A stretch of 9,720 bases of DNA from positions 1 through 9,720 of the forward strand of contig CALDKR010000125.1 of assembly GCA_937898095.1 (NCBI GenBank). The letters run 5' to 3'. The DNA is from an uncultured Rhodoluna sp. Lineage in GTDB: Bacteria; Actinomycetota; Actinomycetes; Actinomycetales; Microbacteriaceae. Below the pieces are notes generated by a model. The model was not told where the DNA came from and did not search any database. It was given only the letters and a program-made list of their open reading frames with translations. This document shows, one piece after another, positions 1 to 6,323 of this stretch. Every line of letters begins with the position of its first letter. Position 1 is the stretch's first letter. Position numbers and translations under genes: made by a program.

Positions 1-935
1 TCGACCTTATGACCAGTCGAGTCAACACCTTGCAAGAACAAGCCGACGCGGCAAACGCAGCAGCCGAGGCAGCAATGGTGCAGCTTGGTCGCATTGCCGC
101 TCAGATGTATCGCGATGGCACCGGCGGAACTGCCCTGCAAATGTTTTTGAATCAAAAAGAAGCTGACGACCTTCTCTATCGTTTGGGTGCGCAAGACAAG
201 GTCGCGGCGCAAAGCGACGAGATCTATCGCAGGTCGATCGCAAAGCAGAATTATGCACAGTCGGTTTCTGATCAGTTGGCTGTTGCCAAGGTCGAGCTAG
301 ACAAGCAGGCCAAGGTTGCGCAGTCTGCCTATCAAGAAGCCAAAACTGCCGCCGATGAGGTTCAGGCGATTGTCGATGAGAGCAACCGCAAAAATTCGGT
401 TGCTTACAACCAGCTCGCTGACCTCAAGAACACCGCCGCCGATCTAGAGCGCCAGCGCGCCGAAGGACTTGCCGCTGAAGCTCGTCAAAATGCAGGCACC
501 TCAAAACCAATCGCACCAGAGCTATATGCTGTCGGTGCTCCAAACATGAACATCGTGAATGCCGCGATTGCGTTCGGTCGAGAGCAGCTCGGTGAGCGCT
601 ATGTTCTTGGTGGCATGGGCCCAGATGTTTGGGATTGCTCTGGTTTGACCAAAGCTTCTTATGCAGCCGGCGGACTTTATATCGGCACCCACTCGGCGAC
701 TAACCAATTCAGACAGATGGCGGCGGACCGCAAGTTGGTTCCGTTAGACCAGTGGCAAGCTGGCGATTTGATTTGGTACACCCAGTCGAGCGCGTTCGAT
801 GGCGACAAATATCACGTGGCTATTTATATGGGTGACGGAACCATGATGGAGGCACCGAACCCAGCTCGAACAGTGCGCATCGTGCCGGTTCGCTACGGTG
901 AGCTCTTCCCATACGCTGGTCGGCCTTCGGCTTAA
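1..935 (+). CDS. NlpC/P60 (C40) peptidoglycan hydrolase, 5' end outside window
   Basis: The reading frame is open from the first bases, so the true start and any signal peptide lie upstream; residues here are counted from the first ATG at position 9. Residues 1 to about 165 are Ala/Gln/Glu-rich and helical, as in the coiled-coil N-terminal part of RipA/CwlO-type hydrolases. Residues about 180-308 are an NlpC/P60 domain. The nucleophile is Cys210 in WDCSGLT, the base is His269 in YHVAIYMGDG, and Glu281 lies 12 residues after the His. As I recall, that is the same spacing as the Cys-His-Glu triad of mycobacterial RipA. The family cleaves D-Glu-mesoDAP type bonds in stem peptides outside the membrane, and coiled-coil members act in daughter-cell separation. 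The septal role is inferred. The stop is TAA at 933-935. The gene lies upstream of the winged-helix pocket and shows no sign of damage. Confidence 0.93.
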   Translation, partial: DLMTSRVNTLQEQADAANAAAEAAMVQLGRIAAQMYRDGTGGTALQMFLNQKEADDLLYRLGAQDKVAAQSDEIYRRSIAKQNYAQSVSDQLAVAKVELDKQAKVAQSAYQEAKTAADEVQAIVDESNRKNSVAYNQLADLKNTAADLERQRAEGLAAEARQNAGTSKPIAPELYAVGAPNMNIVNAAIAFGREQLGERYVLGGMGPDVWDCSGLTKASYAAGGLYIGTHSATNQFRQMAADRKLVPLDQWQAGDLIWYTQSSAFDGDKYHVAIYMGDGTMMEAPNPARTVRIVPVRYGELFPYAGRPSA

Positions 936-965
936 TAGAGTTCCGCGCAAACATCTCAACTGTGT

Positions 966-980
966 GCGGTAGCTCACCGC
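966..980 (+). terminator. weak hairpin after the NlpC/P60 gene
   Basis: GCGGT (966-970) and ACCGC (976-980) form a 5-bp stem around the loop AGCTC, 31 bp after the hydrolase stop, followed by a broken T-rich stretch (TTGTAGTTATTT). It may end the hydrolase transcript, but the stem is short and the T-run is interrupted. Chance is possible. Confidence 0.3.
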
Positions 981-1005
981 TTGTAGTTATTTCGACAGAA
1001 TTTTG

Positions 1006-1035
1006 TTGACAAGACCGCTCTTCTAATCGTCAAAT
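1006..1035 (+). promoter_or_regulatory. possible sigma70-type promoter overlapping a palindrome
   Basis: A perfect TTGACA lies at 1006-1011. TCAAAT at 1030-1035 (4 of 6 matches to TATAAT) follows after an 18-bp spacer. Its last base is the first base of the palindrome TCGCTAGCGA (1035-1044), so a repressor bound there would block this promoter. This is pattern matching only. The downstream winged-helix gene begins 136 bp later and would have a long leader. Confidence 0.25.
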
Positions 1036-1047
1036 CGCTAGCGAAAT
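1032..1047. repeat. 16-bp site, left copy (perfect palindromic core)
   Basis: AAATCGCTAGCGAAAT contains the perfect 10-bp palindrome TCGCTAGCGA at 1035-1044. A copy with one mismatch lies at 1817-1832, directly after the stop of the winged-helix gene, so the two sites bracket that gene. Plausible readings are an operator for the encoded DNA-binding protein or a duplicated insertion/recombination site. An 8-bp CGCTAGCG core also occurs in coding sequence at 9458-9465, so the core alone is not diagnostic. Confidence 0.5.
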
Positions 1048-1123
1048 CGGCGACAGAGTTCAAACTGCGTAAATTTCGCGGCACGAAACCAACTCGGCAA
1101 AAGCCAAACTTATAAACAGCCAA

Positions 1124-1133
1124 CAGCATGCTG
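1124..1133. promoter_or_regulatory. palindrome CAGCATGCTG upstream of the winged-helix gene
   Basis: This perfect 10-bp palindrome sits 37 bp before the ATG at 1171. It could be a regulator-binding site. No second copy was noticed and there is no other support. Confidence 0.2.
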
Positions 1134-1170
1134 GCGCCCCATGTATTTTCTATTTTTGTAGTTTTCGAAT

Positions 1171-1818
1171 ATGGACAAAACACATCAACGGGTCGACATC
1201 GAGCAGGCTGGAGCGCGACTTGCGAATATTGCGGCGATTTGGGCAAGCATCGACAGAACGAAAATTGGGCTTCGAGAAATTTTGCTACTCAACGCTGGCA
1301 CGAGATACAAAATTTCGGGACACAAACTTCTAATGTTCTTGGCCATGCAGGGGCAGATGCAAACAAGAAATTCGCCCTTAGTTCACCTGGCCATGTCAGA
1401 AATTTCGTTGTGGCTAATTGCATTTCAAGAACACATCTCAAAAAACCGAATTACAACAAAAACACGCTCTTTGAGCCTGGCTTCAGCGCTCGCCAAGCAT
1501 CCATGCGTGTCAGTCACCGACATTTGCAAAGCCTGCAATGTGAGTCCTGACACCGCAAGAAGATGGTTGCAAAAGTTGGTTGCGAAAGGCTTTGCCACAA
1601 CGGTGAAATTGGGCAACACCGACTACTTTTACCTGAACGATTTTCTGGACATGATCTGTCGGCTAGCTGAATTTGAGATGGGGCAGCAGTCGAAGGTCGA
1701 AGCTTCTTTTACTGGGGCGCGTGCAGAGAAGTCTAGATCCGTCATGTTCGAGCGGCCACCTATGGCACAGACCAGCTATTTTCGAGGGGGAACACGCAGT
1801 TTATTTTCTCGGCAATAA
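1171..1818 (+). CDS. winged-helix DNA-binding protein of unknown function
   Basis: I do not recognise this 215-residue protein. Residues about 114-138 form a clear helix-turn-helix (VTDICKACNVSPDTARRWLQ), followed by a likely wing at 142-154 (TTVKLGNTDYFYL). The layout resembles the C-terminal wHTH of Fic-family proteins, but no Fic catalytic HPFxxGNGR-type motif is present. Residues 1-110 look helical and are unassigned. The tail (about 175-215) is polar and probably disordered. GC is about 49% by hand count over 1201-1800 and about 44% over 1261-1500, lower than most neighbours. There is no clear Shine-Dalgarno sequence; TAGTTT at 1159-1164, six bases before the ATG, would allow a leaderless transcript. 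The gene is bracketed by the 16-bp repeats and followed by the 19-bp tandem repeats, so a small mobile or plasmid-derived insert is possible. An overlapping frame at 1128-1550 shows no recognisable domain and was not chosen. Confidence 0.6.
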   Translation: MDKTHQRVDIEQAGARLANIAAIWASIDRTKIGLREILLLNAGTRYKISGHKLLMFLAMQGQMQTRNSPLVHLAMSEISLWLIAFQEHISKNRITTKTRSLSLASALAKHPCVSVTDICKACNVSPDTARRWLQKLVAKGFATTVKLGNTDYFYLNDFLDMICRLAEFEMGQQSKVEASFTGARAEKSRSVMFERPPMAQTSYFRGGTRSLFSRQ

Positions 1819-1832
1819 ATCGCTAACGAAAT
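1817..1832. repeat. 16-bp site, right copy (one mismatch)
   Basis: AAATCGCTAACGAAAT matches the left copy at 1032-1047 in 15 of 16 positions; the G-to-A change spoils the perfect palindrome. It overlaps the last two bases of the winged-helix gene's TAA. The direct orientation and close bracketing of a single gene are the notable points. Confidence 0.5.
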
Positions 1833-1899
1833 GACAACTAGGTTCTGGTGTCTTGTATGGATTTTTCAACATAAATAGGGACAAGCAGTGAGTAACTCT

Positions 1900-1967
1900 G
1901 GTTTACAAAACGACTGCTGGTTTACAAAACGTCTGCTGGTTTACAAAACGTCTGCCGGTTAACAAAA
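1900..1967. repeat. 19-bp tandem direct repeats, 3 copies plus a partial fourth
   Basis: The unit GGTTTACAAAACGTCTGCT occurs at 1900-1918 (GA in place of GT inside), 1919-1937 (consensus) and 1938-1956 (last base C). GGTTAACAAAA at 1957-1967 is a degenerate partial fourth unit. The copies abut without spacers. Each contains GTTT-ACA-AAAC, a short inverted repeat that puts protein-sized sites on one DNA face about every two helical turns. Unit length and tandem arrangement resemble iterons of plasmid origins or the transposase-binding arrays at some IS ends. No Rep protein or transposase is visible, so the role is open. The array ends at the ppa terminator. Confidence 0.85.
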
Positions 1968-1990
1968 AAGGCACCCCAGAGGGTGCCTTT
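1964..1990 (-). terminator. intrinsic terminator of ppa (possibly bidirectional)
   Basis: A perfect 10-bp stem, AAAGGCACCC (1967-1976) and GGGTGCCTTT (1981-1990), closes the loop CAGA. Read on the minus strand, the GC stem is followed by six T residues (complement of 1964-1969), the classic rho-independent form, about 50 bp after the ppa stop. In the plus direction only three T follow, so termination of plus-strand transcripts would be weaker. Confidence 0.9.
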
Positions 1991-2041
1991 ATGCAGCGCC
2001 AGTGCTAGCGACCGCGAAGTTGGCCGAACATCGGCAACGAC

Positions 2042-2530
2042 TTAGTGCCCCTGAGCTTTGAAGCGCTCATAGGCCTCAGCGATTAGCTTCTCGGCAACAT
2101 CCTTGCCCTGCCATTCGCCGACCTTGACCCACTTGCCAGGCTCAAGACCCTTGTAGTTCTCGAAGAAGAACTTGATCTCATCTTTGGTCTGCTGAGGAAT
2201 GTCGTTGACATCCTGGATGTGCTTCCAGCGAGGGTCTTTGGTCTGAACACAAATCAGCTTCTCGTCAATTCCACCATCGTCTTCCATTGGCAACACTGCC
2301 ACTGGGCGAACGTCGATTACGACACCCGGAAACACTGGGTACTCGAGCAAAACAAGAGCGTCTAGCGGGTCGCCATCGCCACCAAGTGATTTGTCGAAAT
2401 ATCCGTAGTCGGTTGGATATGTAAAAGGCGTGAAAAGAACTCGGTCCAGGTGCACGCGGCCGGTCTCGTGATCGATCTCGTACTTGTTGCGGCTTCCGCG
2501 CGGAATTTCGATTACTACTTCGTAACCCAT
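2042..2530 (-). CDS. ppa: inorganic pyrophosphatase, family I
   Basis: This soluble cytoplasmic enzyme hydrolyses pyrophosphate to two phosphates with Mg2+, which pulls biosynthetic reactions forward. At 162 residues it has the usual length for actinobacterial family I enzymes. The family signature is DGDPLD at residues 52-57, with metal-binding Asp52, Asp54 and Asp57. The second metal pair, Asp84 and Asp89 in MEDDGGIDEK, corresponds to E. coli Asp97 and Asp102. Substrate-binding Arg/Lys residues lie in PRGSRNKYE (10-18), and the Tyr-rich TYPTDYGYF lies at 37-45. The ATG at 2530 is well placed behind AGGAG. The gene is transcribed alone, divergently from tilS, and ends at the strong terminator at 1964-1990. 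Many actinobacteria carry a dacB carboxypeptidase gene between ppa and tilS; it is absent here. Confidence 0.97.
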   Translation of the reverse strand: MGYEVVIEIPRGSRNKYEIDHETGRVHLDRVLFTPFTYPTDYGYFDKSLGGDGDPLDALVLLEYPVFPGVVIDVRPVAVLPMEDDGGIDEKLICVQTKDPRWKHIQDVNDIPQQTKDEIKFFFENYKGLEPGKWVKVGEWQGKDVAEKLIAEAYERFKAQGH

Positions 2531-2534
2531 GGTT

Positions 2535-2539
2535 CTCCT
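2535..2539 (-). promoter_or_regulatory. ribosome binding site of ppa
   Basis: AGGAG on the minus strand lies four bases before the ATG at 2530. It fixes the start, which also agrees with the conserved GYEVVIEIPRGS opening of the family. Confidence 0.8.
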
Positions 2540-2599
2540 AAATAGGCTTATCGCGAGACCCTCGCTCGCACAAACTCAAGGTTACCGAAAAGAGCACCA

Positions 2600-3616
2600 A
2601 TGCCTGACCGCCCACGCCTAACGCCAGCCATGGCCGATGTGCGTCGCGCGATTCGCGAAACCTGGGATGCCACGGGTGTGCATACTGGCGATTTAATTTT
2701 GGTTGCCTGTTCGGGCGGGGCCGATTCAATGGCTTTAGCGTTGGCGGCAAAATTCGAGGGCGATCGCGCCGGCATTTCGGTCGGTGCCGTGATCATCGAT
2801 CACCAGTTGCAGCCGGCGACAAAAGAAGTTGCCCGCGCGACGGCGCAAAAACTGACTGATTCAGGGCTCACCCCGGTTGTGGTGCGAACCGTTGATGTCG
2901 ACACCGATGCCGAGGGTGGGCTCGAAGCTGCCGCCCGAACTGCGCGCTATGACGAACTAAAGATCGCCGCCGAGGCTTTTGATGCCAAGCATGTAATGCT
3001 CGGCCACACCCTCGATGATCAAGCCGAAACTGTGCTGTTAGGCCTGACTCGCGGCTCGGGTCCTAAGTCAATTGCTGGCATGCAACGAAAAAACGGCATG
3101 TGGTTGCGGCCGTTGCTTGCGATTCGACGAGCCACCACTGAAGCGTTTTGCACCGACAGCGGTGTCGAATTTTGGAATGACCCACACAACCAAGACCCGA
3201 AGTTCACGCGAGTGCGGGTTCGAACCGCAGTTTTGCCGATGCTAGAGGCTGAGCTCGGGCCTGGCATTGCTGAGTCTTTGGCGCGAACCGGCGAAATTCT
3301 GAAAGATGATTTGGCATATCTCGACGGGCAGGCGCTCGCCGAATTTCAGCGGATTGCGAAAGTTGGCTCAACCGCGATTACTTTTGCCGTTGCTGAACTC
3401 GAGGGGTTGCCGAAGGTTATACGGGTGCGCATTTATCAGCGCGCACTCGAGCTTTTTGGCACCGCAAATTCACGCATTCACCTAAAGAGTGTTGATGAGC
3501 TGATTGAAAATTGGCACGGACAAAAAGAGCTCACCCTGCCAGGGGTTAGAGTTATACGCAAAGCTGACGAAATCAGCTTCAAAACCACTAAAACCCTCAA
3601 TCCAGGAGCCTGCTAA
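2600..3616 (+). CDS. tilS: tRNA(Ile)-lysidine synthetase
   Basis: TilS uses ATP to join lysine to C34 of the tRNA-Ile CAU anticodon, so that it reads AUA and is charged with Ile rather than Met. The protein has 338 residues, a normal length for the short actinobacterial form. The N-type ATP-pyrophosphatase P-loop is SGGADS at residues 38-43. The GHTLDDQAET motif is at 135-144, preceded by the conserved ARTARYDEL (111-119). IIDHQLQP at 65-72 matches the VDHxLR element with some divergence. The C-terminal third is the less conserved tRNA-contacting part. The ATG at 2600 has only a poor Shine-Dalgarno (AAAGAG); the ATG at 2630 is an alternative that also keeps the P-loop. The stop TAA abuts the hpt start, so the two genes are translationally linked. 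Confidence 0.96.
   Translation: MPDRPRLTPAMADVRRAIRETWDATGVHTGDLILVACSGGADSMALALAAKFEGDRAGISVGAVIIDHQLQPATKEVARATAQKLTDSGLTPVVVRTVDVDTDAEGGLEAAARTARYDELKIAAEAFDAKHVMLGHTLDDQAETVLLGLTRGSGPKSIAGMQRKNGMWLRPLLAIRRATTEAFCTDSGVEFWNDPHNQDPKFTRVRVRTAVLPMLEAELGPGIAESLARTGEILKDDLAYLDGQALAEFQRIAKVGSTAITFAVAELEGLPKVIRVRIYQRALELFGTANSRIHLKSVDELIENWHGQKELTLPGVRVIRKADEISFKTTKTLNPGAC
3604..3608 (+). promoter_or_regulatory. ribosome binding site of hpt inside the tilS end
   Basis: AGGAG sits eight bases before the GTG at 3617 and within the last codons of tilS. It decides the GTG start of hpt, which directly follows the tilS TAA. Confidence 0.75.
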
Positions 3617-4168
3617 GTGGACATTTCGAAGGTAAGCAACGAAATCACCAAGGTGCTAGTCACCAAAGAACAAATTGACAGCAAAGTCGCTGAACTGGCC
3701 GCCGAAATCGATCAGGCTTACGCAGGCAAAGATGTGCTTTTGATTGGCGTTTTGAAGGGCGCCGTGATGTTCATGGCAGACCTATCGCGCGCAATGAACA
3801 TCCCGGTGAAAATGGACTGGATGGCGGTCTCTTCTTATGGTTCAGGCACCGTGTCATCAGGTGTGGTTCGAATTTTGAAAGACCTTGACGCCGATGTTCT
3901 CGGGCGACACGTGATCATTGTTGAAGACATTATCGATTCAGGTTTGACTCTGAGCTGGCTGGTGGCCAACCTCGAGGCACGTGGCGCTGCATCAGTTGAG
4001 GTTGTCGCTCTGCTGCGCAAACCAGAAGCCGCCAAGGTTGAGGTTCCGGTCAAGTGGGTCGGCTTCGACATTCCAAACGAATTTGTGGTCGGCTATGGCC
4101 TCGACTATGCCGAGAACTATCGCACTCTGACTGGCGTTGCAGTGCTCGCACCTTCGGTTTACAGCTAA
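3617..4168 (+). CDS. hpt: hypoxanthine phosphoribosyltransferase
   Basis: The enzyme salvages hypoxanthine, and usually guanine, by transferring ribose-5-phosphate from PRPP to give IMP or GMP in the cytoplasm. At 183 residues it has typical length. The PRPP-binding signature is VIIVEDIIDSGLTL at 99-112, with acidic Glu103-Asp104 and Asp107. The flexible loop SSYGSGT is at 72-78 and the PPi-loop LKG at 46-48. The purine-contacting region runs from Lys146 through GFDIPNEFVVGYGLDY (about 149-164). GTG is the start because AGGAG lies in front of it and the next upstream codon is the tilS stop. The tilS-hpt-ftsH neighbourhood is conserved across many bacteria. Confidence 0.97.
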   Translation: MDISKVSNEITKVLVTKEQIDSKVAELAAEIDQAYAGKDVLLIGVLKGAVMFMADLSRAMNIPVKMDWMAVSSYGSGTVSSGVVRILKDLDADVLGRHVIIVEDIIDSGLTLSWLVANLEARGAASVEVVALLRKPEAAKVEVPVKWVGFDIPNEFVVGYGLDYAENYRTLTGVAVLAPSVYS

Positions 4169-4195
4169 ACCGCACAGTTAACTAACCAGCACTTG

Positions 4196-4224
4196 CAAGC
4201 TGTGGGCGAACACCGCCCAACTTG
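4196..4224 (+). promoter_or_regulatory. hairpin between hpt and ftsH
   Basis: TGGGCG (4203-4208) and CGCCCA (4214-4219) pair around AACAC. An outer CAAG (4196-4199) and CTTG (4221-4224) can extend the stem across an internal loop. No T-run follows, so this is not a standard terminator. It may stabilise mRNA ends, attenuate transcription or mask the start of ftsH. It lies in the largest gap (82 bp) of the plus-strand gene train, so ftsH may also have its own promoter here. Confidence 0.4.
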
Positions 4225-4250
4225 TCTGAGGCAGAAGGTAGCCTTGAAAC

Positions 4251-6323
4251 ATGAATTTTAAGAAGTTGTTGAGCGGTCCTTTTATCTGGATTTTCGCCGC
4301 ACTGATGGTGCTTTTCATCGGCGCAACCATGATCGGTGGTTCGCAATTCAAGCAGGTTGACACCCAGGTTGGATTGTCATTCATCGAGCAGGGCAAGGCT
4401 GAATCAGTTCGTGTGCTCGGCAACGACCAGCGAGTTGACGTCATTTTGACCACCGAAGATTCAAAATACGGCAAGCAAATTCAGTTCTTCTATGTTCAGC
4501 CGCGTGGCGCACAGGTGGTCGACACCATCGCCAAGGCCTACATTCCAAAGGGCTACAACGACGACGTGCAGTCAACCCCGTGGTTCGTCGCTCTGCTCGG
4601 ATCACTGATTCCGTTCATTCTGATCGGTGCGATCTTCTGGTTCTTAATGTCAGGCATGGGTGGCGGTGGCGGTGGCCGCGGCGTTATGAACTTTGGCAAG
4701 AGCCGCGCAAAGCTGGTCACCAAAGAGCAGTCAAAGGTCACTTTCGCCGATGTTGCCGGCTCAGACGAAGCTCTTGAAGAACTGCAAGAAATCAAAGAAT
4801 TCCTAAAAGAACCAAAGAAGTTCCAAGACCTTGGCGCCAAGATTCCTCGGGGTGTTTTGCTCTACGGCCCTCCCGGAACCGGAAAAACTTTGGTTGCCAA
4901 GGCAGTTGCCGGCGAGGCCGGGGTTCCGTTCTTTGCAATTTCAGGTTCTGACTTCGTTGAAATGTTCGTTGGTGTTGGTGCATCACGCGTGCGTGACCTA
5001 TTCGAACAGGCCAAGCAGAGCGCTCCGGCCATCATCTTTGTTGACGAAATCGATGCCGTTGGGCGCCACCGTGGTGCCGGAATCGGCGGCGGAAACGACG
5101 AGCGTGAGCAGACGCTGAACCAGCTTTTGGTTGAGATGGATGGCTTCGACTCAAACACCAATGTGATTCTGATTGCCGCCACCAACCGCCCAGACATTCT
5201 TGACCCAGCGCTATTGCGCCCGGGCCGTTTCGATCGCCAGATCGGTGTCGGCGCCCCAGATCTCAAGGGCCGCGAACAGATTTTGAAGGTGCACGCAAAG
5301 GGCAAGCCGATTGCCAAAGATGTTGACCTCGCGCTGGTTGCTCGTCGCACCCCAGGCTTCACCGGTGCTGATCTAGCCAACGTTTTGAACGAGGCAGCAT
5401 TGCTGACCGCCCGCCTGAACGAAAAAGAGATCACCGCATCGACTCTTGATGAGGCAATTGACCGAGTTATCGGCGGGCCACAAAAGAAGTCGCGCCTGAT
5501 GCAAGACCAAGAGCGCCTAAACACCGCCTATCACGAGGCTGGCCACGCGTTGGTCGCCGCATCGCTGAACCACAGCGATCCGGTCACCAAGGTGACCATT
5601 CTTCCTCGTGGTCGCGCGTTGGGCTACACCATGGTTTTGCCACTCGAAGACCGCTATTCGGTTTCTCGCAACCAACTGCTTGACCAAATTGCCTATGCAA
5701 TGGGCGGTCGCGTAGCCGAAGAAATTGTGTTCCACGACCCAACCACTGGCGCGTCAAATGACTTTGAAAAAGCCACCAGCATTGCTCGCCAAATGGTCAC
5801 CCAATACGGTTTCAGCTCTGCAATCGGTTCAATCTCATTCGGCAACGGTGGCGAGGTTTTCATTGGTCGCGACATGGCTCAGGCCAAAGATTACAGCGAG
5901 GCCACCGCGCAGCAGATCGATGCTGAGATTCGCGCAATTCTCGATGCCGCGCAAGACGAGGCATACAAGGCTTTGACTCTGAACCGCAAGGTTCTAGACG
6001 ATTTGGCCAAAGAGCTAATGGAGCGCGAGACTTTGCAGGCTGAAGATATCGCTCGCATTTTCAAAGCGGTAAAGAAGCTGCCAAAGCGACCACTGTGGTT
6101 GAGCAAAAAGACCCGACCATTGTCAAAGCAGGGGCCGATTGCGATTCCGGTGAAGGGTTCGACCGCGGCTAAGACCGCTCAGGCCGAAGCCGATGCAAAA
6201 GCTGCGGCTGCCGCAAAACCAGCGCGCAAGCCAAGCACCCGCAAGCCTGCGGCTAAGTCAACCACTTCTTCAGCAGCAAAACCTGCAGCCAAACCGCGCA
6301 CTCCGCGCGCACCAAAGGCATAA
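4251..6323 (+). CDS. ftsH: ATP-dependent zinc metalloprotease FtsH
   Basis: FtsH is a membrane-anchored hexameric AAA+ protease that extracts and degrades damaged membrane proteins and short-lived regulators. Membrane segment 1 is at about residues 10-28, an extracytoplasmic domain follows, and membrane segment 2 is at about 111-133. A Gly linker (137-142) leads into the AAA+ domain. Walker A is GPPGTGKT at 206-213, Walker B is FVDEID with Asp265-Glu266, and the second region of homology runs from ATNRPD (310-315) to RPGRFDR. The zinc site is HEAGH at 428-432, with Asp504 in NDFEKAT as the third ligand. The 690-residue length exceeds E. coli FtsH because of a low-complexity Ala/Lys/Pro/Arg tail (about 635-690), common in actinobacterial FtsH. 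The Shine-Dalgarno is weak (GAAGGT region). The stop TAA directly abuts the folE ATG. Confidence 0.98.
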   Translation: MNFKKLLSGPFIWIFAALMVLFIGATMIGGSQFKQVDTQVGLSFIEQGKAESVRVLGNDQRVDVILTTEDSKYGKQIQFFYVQPRGAQVVDTIAKAYIPKGYNDDVQSTPWFVALLGSLIPFILIGAIFWFLMSGMGGGGGGRGVMNFGKSRAKLVTKEQSKVTFADVAGSDEALEELQEIKEFLKEPKKFQDLGAKIPRGVLLYGPPGTGKTLVAKAVAGEAGVPFFAISGSDFVEMFVGVGASRVRDLFEQAKQSAPAIIFVDEIDAVGRHRGAGIGGGNDEREQTLNQLLVEMDGFDSNTNVILIAATNRPDILDPALLRPGRFDRQIGVGAPDLKGREQILKVHAKGKPIAKDVDLALVARRTPGFTGADLANVLNEAALLTARLNEKEITASTLDEAIDRVIGGPQKKSRLMQDQERLNTAYHEAGHALVAASLNHSDPVTKVTILPRGRALGYTMVLPLEDRYSVSRNQLLDQIAYAMGGRVAEEIVFHDPTTGASNDFEKATSIARQMVTQYGFSSAIGSISFGNGGEVFIGRDMAQAKDYSEATAQQIDAEIRAILDAAQDEAYKALTLNRKVLDDLAKELMERETLQAEDIARIFKAVKKLPKRPLWLSKKTRPLSKQGPIAIPVKGSTAAKTAQAEADAKAAAAAKPARKPSTRKPAAKSTTSSAAKPAAKPRTPRAPKA

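Noticed and set aside
936..1170. tRNA, riboswitch or small RNA in the gap before the winged-helix gene
   Set aside because: No cloverleaf, conserved riboswitch core or strong terminator was found; only short palindromes and a weak hairpin are visible.
1128..1550. Overlapping plus-strand frame of 140 codons across the start of the winged-helix gene
   Set aside because: No domain or family features. The competing frame at 1171-1818 contains a clear winged helix, so this is a frame shadow.
1900..1967. CRISPR array
   Set aside because: The 19-bp units abut with no spacers and no cas gene is present, so they are tandem repeats.
2004..2011. Third copy of the palindromic site (GCTAGCGA) near the ppa terminator
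   Set aside because: Only 8 bases match, and a similar core occurs in coding sequence at 9458-9465, so chance is sufficient.
4862..5524. Long minus-strand open frame of 220 codons inside ftsH
   Set aside because: It is antisense to the AAA+ and protease regions of ftsH, shows the Arg/Ser-rich composition typical of antisense frames and has no recognisable motif.
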